5,156 nucleotides of DNA from JAHLMO01 sp038997305 (GTDB lineage: Archaea > Aenigmatarchaeota > Aenigmatarchaeia > CG10238-14 > SpSt-28), in the NCBI GenBank assembly GCA_038997305.1, contig JAWAZZ010000022.1, positions 1 through 5,156 of the forward strand, written 5' to 3'. Made by a program: the position numbers and the translations under genes. Of the stretch, positions 1 through 3,390 are shown one piece after another. The notes beneath the pieces were generated by a model that was not told the DNA's origin, did no database searches, and saw only the letters and a list, made by a program, of their open reading frames with translations. How positions within the stretch are numbered: position 1 is the first letter of the stretch; every line of letters begins with the position of its first letter.

Positions 1-1064
1 GCTACATTATTAATTATTCCAGAAGGAGGATTAAAAACAATAGCTCCTTCATAACTTTCTTCTTTTTCTTCTCCTTTATTATTAAATATATATTTACCTT
101 TTAATTCTCTCATTACCCAATATTCTATAATAGTTGAAAAGTATATACAATCTTCAATTAATAAATTAGAAACTAAACTAAAATTTTCAACCAATTCTGC
201 TAATTTTAACTTTTTCTCTAATAACCATACTAATCTTGCATCATTTAAATTATACATTATTACCTCTTCTTTATTTCTGTTAATTAATAATGATTTATCT
301 AATTTCTTTTCACCTAATTCGTAAAAAGCAACATCCTCTAACTTTAAAGATGGAACTACAGTTGTTTTTGAATAAGATGTTACAAATCTTTTATACAAAT
401 CTAACATATCAATCCATGCCCATAATTTCAAAATATTTGGGTCTATATTATTTTTTCTTAATCTAATTGTTAAAAACTTTAAATCGAAATCAATTAAATT
501 CCAACCTATTATAACACTATAATCTAATATACTTTTCAGAAAATCTAACAATAAATCTTTTTCACTTTTATAATCATCTCTATGAAAAACTTTTTGAAAA
601 TCGTCACTATAAACTGCAATAGATAGAATTTCATCATCCTCATTAGGAAATCTATATGGAGGATTATTCATTTCAATATCTAAACTTATAAATCTTAGTC
701 TTTCATCTCCTAAATCTATATTATTATCAATTAACCATCTTCTTGAAAATGGGATATCAGCTTCAAATGTTAAAATATTGTTTTGTTTTAATATTTCTCT
801 AATTGTTCTAACATTATGAGGAATATCTACAATAATTTTACAAAATTCACCATTAATTGCTTTAACAAATTCAATATTAACAATATGAGTATAAAAGTTT
901 TCCATTAAAGATTTAAAACTATTATAATCCTCTTTTCTAATGTAAAAATATGGTCTAATATTGCTAATAACTTTTTCTATTTTCTTTTTACCATTTTCTT
1001 GCTTAACTAAGTTTATTATAATATTTCCGTTTTCTAATTCATAAAAAACATTTACTATTCTCAT
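1..1064 (-). CDS. polB: Family B DNA polymerase, archaeal type (N-terminal and 3'-5' exonuclease part; C-terminus beyond the window)
   Basis: This is a replicative or viral DNA polymerase with proofreading. 354 codons are visible from ATG 1064 and the frame is open to position 1. Residues 1-110 match the archaeal PolB N-terminal domain (R37-P38-Y39, T87-I88-R89-E90, and D103-I-P-F followed by R109 and L111-I-D). The DnaQ-like exonuclease domain follows with all its catalytic signatures: Exo I at D129-I-E131, Exo II at N189 and D194 in GWNLIDFD, and Exo III at Y271-N-L-N-D275. Proofreading should therefore be active. The visible part ends in YEGAIVFNPPSG, the segment that in this family directly precedes polymerase motif A (DFxSLYP), so the palm, fingers and thumb must lie to the left of the window. 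The start overlaps the stop of the preceding gene as ATGA, indicating translational coupling; no Shine-Dalgarno is visible. Codon use matches its neighbours. The family assignment is secure; viral rather than cellular origin is inferred from the compact neighbourhood. Confidence 0.96.
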   Translation of the reverse strand, partial: MRIVNVFYELENGNIIINLVKQENGKKKIEKVISNIRPYFYIRKEDYNSFKSLMENFYTHIVNIEFVKAINGEFCKIIVDIPHNVRTIREILKQNNILTFEADIPFSRRWLIDNNIDLGDERLRFISLDIEMNNPPYRFPNEDDEILSIAVYSDDFQKVFHRDDYKSEKDLLLDFLKSILDYSVIIGWNLIDFDLKFLTIRLRKNNIDPNILKLWAWIDMLDLYKRFVTSYSKTTVVPSLKLEDVAFYELGEKKLDKSLLINRNKEEVIMYNLNDARLVWLLEKKLKLAELVENFSLVSNLLIEDCIYFSTIIEYWVMRELKGKYIFNNKGEEKEESYEGAIVFNPPSGIINNV

Positions 1065-1489
1065 ATTTCTAATTGTTTCTTTAATCTATATTTTTTAGCA
1101 GCGATACTTTCTAAACTTCTATAGTATCCATTCTTCATTAGTATTTTTCTAATTTCTTTATTTGATTTATCTAAATTTTTTCTTAAAATCTCTTCTTCCT
1201 CTTTGCTCCATTTTTGATATGTTCTCCAATAAACTTTACCAGATGCACTCTTTTGTTTAAATAATTTCAAATCTTCTTTTCTTTTTTTCCAAAAATCTGT
1301 TTTTCTTATAAATGCTAATACACTTTTCATTTTTCCTTTTGCTTTTTCGTATTTTTCTAAACCAAATTTATTTCTAACAACTTTAATTAATTCATCTTTG
1401 CTTTTAATCTTTTCTATATTTATATCTAATTTCTTCCTTAAATAATCCCAAAAATACATTCTTGTTTCTTTTGTTGTAGGGGATACCAT
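1061..1489 (-). CDS. Small lysine-rich protein with C-terminal Myb/SANT-like helix-turn-helix
   Basis: This 142-aa, strongly basic protein is probably a DNA-binding accessory factor of the replication operon. Residues about 92-137 look like a Myb/SANT-type three-helix domain: W94-S-K-E-E-E-E opens helix 1, K111-E-I-R-K-I-L forms the second helix, and R124-S-L-E-S-I-A-A-K-K-Y-R-L the recognition helix. This resembles the 'W[ST]xEE...I...L...RS..AI..K...L' pattern found in many phage and archaeal proteins. Residues 1-90 are helical-looking and lysine-rich, with an aromatic patch (F13-W14, F66-W67) and no recognised domain. It starts 2 bases after the stop of the upstream primase-like gene, and its TGA overlaps the polymerase ATG. 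M11 is an alternative start; neither ATG has a visible Shine-Dalgarno, and the first was kept because it fits the tight spacing. The HTH call is by eye. Whether it regulates the operon, binds the origin or assists the polymerase is unknown. Confidence 0.68.
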   Translation of the reverse strand: MVSPTTKETRMYFWDYLRKKLDINIEKIKSKDELIKVVRNKFGLEKYEKAKGKMKSVLAFIRKTDFWKKRKEDLKLFKQKSASGKVYWRTYQKWSKEEEEILRKNLDKSNKEIRKILMKNGYYRSLESIAAKKYRLKKQLEI

Positions 1490-1491
1490 GA

Positions 1492-2067
1492 TTATGATGT
1501 AACATATCTAATTATTTCAACTTCCTTATTGTTATCTAACTTTTTATAAAACCTTCTTATATTTATATTATATAATTTTTCATATAGTAATATATGTCCT
1601 AAGCTACCTTCTCTTTTTGAATAACCTTTTATCAACATTTTGTATTCTGGTCGATTACTTTTTATCTTTCCATCGAATGATTTCTTTTCTAATATTCTTA
1701 AAACCCAATTTCTGTATTGATATCTATAACCTTTTTTGAAATGATCATCACATCTCAATTTTTTCAAAATTTTAATTAATTCGTCAAATTCAAATTTATC
1801 AAAATTGATTAAATGATAACTTCCAACAATTCTTTCACTTTCTACATTATAAAATTCTTTTGTTTTTAATATTAGAATTGGTTTTATATCAAATTCTTCA
1901 TATATATATTTAGCATCTTCCAAAACAACAGAAAAATCAACTAAATCATAATCAGCAAATAAAATAAATTTTCTATCTTTTGTTTGATTTGTAACTCCAA
2001 TTGTAATTGTTTTTGGTAATCTATATATATTAAAAGATACAATAAAATTACCAATTCTAAATTTCAT
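1492..2067 (-). CDS. Putative minimal archaeo-eukaryotic primase (AEP)-like protein
   Basis: This 191-aa protein is not a clear member of a named family, but it carries landmarks expected of the AEP/prim-pol fold in the right order. An acidic pair sits at the end of a hydrophobic strand (FILFADYD, D39 and D41; compare AEP motif I hDhD). About 40 residues later comes G82-S-Y-H85-L-I, like motif II (SxH). A further acidic pair follows at D107-D108, then a basic stretch with R119 and VLRI (122-125) and K128-K129. AEP enzymes make RNA or DNA primers, and the operon supports such a role: a AAA+ ATPase lies upstream, a Myb-like protein and PolB downstream, and no other primase is visible. At 191 aa it is short for a primase, so it would be a catalytic core with no helicase or zinc-stem domain. 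The ATG lies within the ATGA overlap with the ATPase stop. The gene is certain; the AEP assignment is an inference from motif order. A non-enzymatic replication protein is the main alternative. Confidence 0.55.
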   Translation of the reverse strand: MKFRIGNFIVSFNIYRLPKTITIGVTNQTKDRKFILFADYDLVDFSVVLEDAKYIYEEFDIKPILILKTKEFYNVESERIVGSYHLINFDKFEFDELIKILKKLRCDDHFKKGYRYQYRNWVLRILEKKSFDGKIKSNRPEYKMLIKGYSKREGSLGHILLYEKLYNINIRRFYKKLDNNKEVEIIRYVTS

Positions 2068-2840
2068 ATTTTATTAAATGATAAATTAATGTAAGGAACC
2101 AATTTTTCTAACTCTGCTAAATCGTTTTCATCAACTGCTTTTTTCTTATTTGCTAAAGCTATTCCTTTCAAAAGCAACTTCAAATTTCTGTATATTCTAA
2201 ATGAATAATTTTTATCAAATGTAATTTTTGCTATTTTTTTACTTAAATCTATTAATAAATCATCATACTTTTTACTCATTTCTACATTTACAAATCTTGA
2301 TTTTAGTTTTAAAGGTTTTACTTTTATACCTTCTTTTAAAATATTATATATATTATTTATAGTATTATCGCTTAACTCATATGAAAATATTATAACTCTT
2401 GATATAAAACCAATTGCTTGAAGATAATCATAAACTCTCATAAACATATCTTGATTAATTGCAGCTAGTAAACCAGCTTTTATTGGTTTTTCAAATTCAT
2501 ATCTAAAATTATATGTTAAAACATTTTTCACTCCTTCTTCAATTAAAACATTTAATAATGAAATAAAATTATTTACAAATTGAGATTTTCTACTTATTAT
2601 TTTTATTAGTTCTGGTATAACTAATACTCTATATCTACCAGAATTCAAATCATTTAACAATTGCTGTAATCCATAATAAGTTACATCGCTTAAGACTATA
2701 GCTTTATCATATTTGAATTTCATTAATGTAAATGTTTTTCCACTCTCAAACGGAGCAACTATTAACGTTGAAAAAGTATTATCTTTATCTACAAAATTTG
2801 CATAATATGAATATTTTATGAAGTTTTCAAGTAAATTCAT
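2064..2840 (-). CDS. AAA+ ATPase, phage/plasmid replication type
   Basis: This 258-aa predicted P-loop ATPase is the first gene of the operon. Walker A is A29-P-F-E-S-G-K35-T36. The Walker B position is the strand VLVIPE (72-77), with Pro where the first Asp usually sits and E77 as the acidic residue. N129 in GLLAAIN is a candidate sensor 1. G144-F-I-S-R148 resembles the arginine-finger segment 'GFxSR' of a group of phage and archaeal-virus ATPases. The C-terminal helices (R215, R218, then LKLLLKGIALAN and V236-D-E-N-D-L) look like the AAA+ lid/sensor 2 region seen in MCM-like proteins. It could load or remodel proteins at the origin, or act as a short helicase. The N-terminus before the P-loop is only about 25 residues, so there is no separate DNA-binding domain. 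The stop overlaps the next start as ATGA. The ATG at 2840 is the only start upstream of the P-loop seen here. The ATPase call is strong; the exact role is inferred. Confidence 0.8.
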   Translation of the reverse strand: MNLLENFIKYSYYANFVDKDNTFSTLIVAPFESGKTFTLMKFKYDKAIVLSDVTYYGLQQLLNDLNSGRYRVLVIPELIKIISRKSQFVNNFISLLNVLIEEGVKNVLTYNFRYEFEKPIKAGLLAAINQDMFMRVYDYLQAIGFISRVIIFSYELSDNTINNIYNILKEGIKVKPLKLKSRFVNVEMSKKYDDLLIDLSKKIAKITFDKNYSFRIYRNLKLLLKGIALANKKKAVDENDLAELEKLVPYINLSFNKI

Positions 2841-2857
2841 AATTTTTTATTATGATA

Positions 2858-2868
2858 GTTAAATAAAA
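2858..2868 (-). promoter_or_regulatory. Possible TATA box of the replication operon
   Basis: On the minus strand this reads GTTAAAT's complement preceded by a T-run (TTTTTATTTAA). It is centred about 23-25 bases before the ATG at 2840, the spacing of an archaeal TATA box to the start of a leaderless transcript. No Shine-Dalgarno precedes that ATG, which agrees with leaderless initiation. The surroundings are so AT-rich that chance matches are expected, so this is a weak call. Confidence 0.28.
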
Positions 2869-2876
2869 ATTATTAG

Positions 2877-2939
2877 GTTGTGTTTTCAATTTTTTTGCAA
2901 ATTTTGTATTCATTTGCTAATAATAACAAAAAACACAAC
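2877..2939. repeat. Nested inverted repeat (cruciform or stem-loop candidate)
   Basis: The outer arms GTTGTGTTTT (2877-2886) and AAAACACAAC (2930-2939) are perfect 10-bp complements. Inside them lies a second perfect pair, GCAAAT (2897-2902) and ATTTGC (2912-2917), around a 9-base loop. The two dyads are nearly concentric. The element sits just upstream of the replication operon and is followed by another AACACAA copy at 2943-2949. It could be a binding site for an initiator or repressor, or a cruciform at an origin. Confidence 0.6.
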
Positions 2940-2954
2940 TTAACACAAACTTTT

Positions 2955-2971
2955 TCAAAATTTTGAGCTCA
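2955..2971. repeat. Short overlapping palindromes
   Basis: TCAAAATTTTGA (2955-2966) is a perfect 12-bp palindrome, overlapped by the 8-bp palindrome TGAGCTCA (2964-2971). They lie immediately before the 21-bp inverted repeat arm. Short palindromes arise easily in AT-rich DNA, so only their clustering with the other dyads makes them worth listing. Confidence 0.4.
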
Positions 2972-2991
2972 CAACAATAAGATATATATAT
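2971..2991 (+). repeat. 21-bp inverted repeat, left arm
   Basis: The arm ACAACAATAAG followed by five AT-type dinucleotides is the exact reverse complement of 3280-3300. Eleven of the 21 bases are not simple AT alternation, so the match is unlikely to be only low complexity. The arms face each other across 288 bases that make up the core of the intergenic region. Confidence 0.75.
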
Positions 2992-3005
2992 GAAATAACT
3001 TAAAT

Positions 3006-3034
3006 TTGTGCACCCTTATATTAGGGGGCCACAA
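3006..3034. repeat. Imperfect GC-bearing hairpin
   Basis: TTGTG (3006-3010) pairs with CACAA (3030-3034) and CCCT (3013-3016) with AGGG (3023-3026), with a small internal loop between the two stems and a 6-base AT loop. The G-run GGGGG at 3024-3028 is the only such run in the intergenic block. The surroundings are almost pure A/T, so the element stands out. It may be a protein site or a structured origin element. Confidence 0.5.
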
Positions 3035-3039
3035 CATGA

Positions 3040-3061
3040 TTGTTATATATATATATCTTAT
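3040..3061 (+). repeat. Partial direct copy of the 21-bp repeat
   Basis: TTGTTA, one base, then 15 bases ending TATCTTAT match 3271-3294, where TTGTTA is separated from the same 15 bases by three bases. It is thus a direct repeat of the right arm and inverted relative to 2971-2991. The following GTTTGT differs from the TGTTGT of the other copy. Confidence 0.55.
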
Positions 3062-3069
3062 GTTTGTTC

Positions 3070-3081
3070 TTTATATAAACT
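3070..3081. promoter_or_regulatory. Symmetric TATA-like box
   Basis: CTTTATATAAAC contains TTTATATA, close to the classical archaeal TATA box, and is nearly palindromic so it could work in either direction. Rightward initiation would start near 3100-3110 and yield an untranslated RNA or a long leader for the gene at 3391. There is no independent support, and AT-rich background makes such matches common. Confidence 0.25.
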
Positions 3082-3227
3082 TTATATTATTATTATATAA
3101 AATTTATATAATACACAACAAAAAGCTTGTATTTTGATGTGAGAAAGTTCATAAAAAATATGACTTTTTTAGCAGAAGCTATGCATCTGCTTAATTTTTC
3201 CTATGCTCTGCAAAGAAGGGTATATAT

Positions 3228-3240
3228 TCAAAAAGTTGTT
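3228..3240 (+). repeat. 13-bp inverted repeat, left arm
   Basis: TCAAAAAGTTGTT is the exact reverse complement of 3348-3360. It overlaps the 10-bp palindrome TTGTTAACAA (3236-3245). Together with its partner it encloses the 21-bp repeat right arm and the 26-bp palindrome. Confidence 0.65.
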
Positions 3241-3257
3241 AACAAACCCACAAAATT

Positions 3258-3270
3258 ATGTTCAGAACAT
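3258..3270. repeat. 13-base odd palindrome
   Basis: ATGTTC and GAACAT are perfect complements around a single central A. It is flanked by TAACAAA (3240-3246) and TTTGTTA (3270-3276), a further 7-bp dyad on nearly the same centre. A compact symmetric site of this type suits a dimeric DNA-binding protein. Confidence 0.45.
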
Positions 3271-3279
3271 TTGTTAGTA

Positions 3280-3300
3280 ATATATATATCTTATTGTTGT
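3280..3300 (-). repeat. 21-bp inverted repeat, right arm
   Basis: This is the exact reverse complement of 2971-2991, ending in CTTATTGTTGT. It is followed at 3301 by TTAGGTTGT, which also occurs at 2873-2881 at the other end of the region, giving the intergenic block similar words at both borders. Confidence 0.75.
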
Positions 3301-3308
3301 TTAGGTTG

Positions 3309-3318
3309 TTATATAAAA
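3309..3318 (+). promoter_or_regulatory. Possible TATA box for the large plus-strand gene
   Basis: TTATATAAAA resembles an archaeal TATA element. Transcription would begin near 3335-3345, leaving about 50 untranslated bases before ATG 3391. The box overlaps the left half of the 26-bp palindrome, so a protein bound there would block it. There is no Shine-Dalgarno before the ATG. This is a weak call in AT-rich sequence. Confidence 0.3.
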
Positions 3319-3338
3319 GATTATATATAATCTTTTAT
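3313..3338. repeat. Perfect 26-bp palindrome
   Basis: The half-site ATAAAAGATTATA (3313-3325) is followed directly by its exact reverse complement (3326-3338), with no spacer. It lies 53 bases before the start of the large gene. As DNA it is a strong candidate operator or initiator site; as RNA it would form a long AU hairpin followed by a U-poor tail, so a classical terminator is less likely. Confidence 0.75.
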
Positions 3339-3347
3339 CTAAATTTC

Positions 3348-3360
3348 AACAACTTTTTGA
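3348..3360 (-). repeat. 13-bp inverted repeat, right arm
   Basis: AACAACTTTTTGA is the exact reverse complement of 3228-3240. It ends 30 bases before the ATG of the large gene, so it falls in the promoter or leader of that gene. Confidence 0.65.
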
Positions 3361-3390
3361 TAAATTAACATTTTAAGTTAAAATATATTT

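Larger units (their letters stand above)
2841..3390. other. Divergent intergenic region, candidate replication origin/control region
   Basis: These 550 bases separate the minus-strand replication operon from the plus-strand large gene. No reading frame here looks like a gene. The stretch is extremely AT-rich except for short GC-bearing islands near 3008-3032, 3170-3220 and 3246-3270. It holds several inverted repeats (listed separately), runs of alternating AT at 2982-2991, 3045-3056 and 3280-3289, and the word CACAAC at 2934, 2970, 3030 and 3114 with its complement GTTGTG at 2877. An intergenic block of this size, between a replication module and a divergent gene and packed with dyads, is typical of an origin or operator region in small replicons. 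That role is inference. Confidence 0.6.

Noticed and set aside
1..1064. Protein-primed (phi29-type) DNA polymerase
   Set aside because: The N-terminal domain follows the cellular archaeal PolB pattern. The diagnostic TPR1 and TPR2 insertions would lie outside the window, so this rests on the N-terminal match only.
3150..3290. tRNA gene
   Set aside because: The GTTCAGAAC segment recalls a T-arm, but no acceptor stem, D-arm or anticodon arm can be paired around it.
2971..3300. Insertion sequence bounded by terminal inverted repeats
   Set aside because: The framed segment is only about 290 bases, encodes no transposase and shows no flanking target-site duplication; a non-autonomous element remains possible but unsupported.
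3127..3330. 67-codon plus-strand open frame starting with TTG
   Set aside because: It runs through the 21-bp repeat arm and ends inside the 26-bp palindrome, starts with TTG with no ribosome site, uses codons (CTG, CTT, CCC, TGT) rare in the neighbours, and its Cys/Tyr/Ile-rich end simply reflects the AT repeats. Probably not a gene, though a 56-codon version from ATG 3160 cannot be excluded.
3313..3340. Rho-independent terminator
   Set aside because: The palindrome has almost no G/C in the stem and no gene ends just before it; both flanking genes diverge from this region, so an operator or origin role fits better.
2841..3390. CRISPR array
   Set aside because: Repeats are few, in both orientations, irregularly spaced and partly simple AT sequence; there are no regular spacers.
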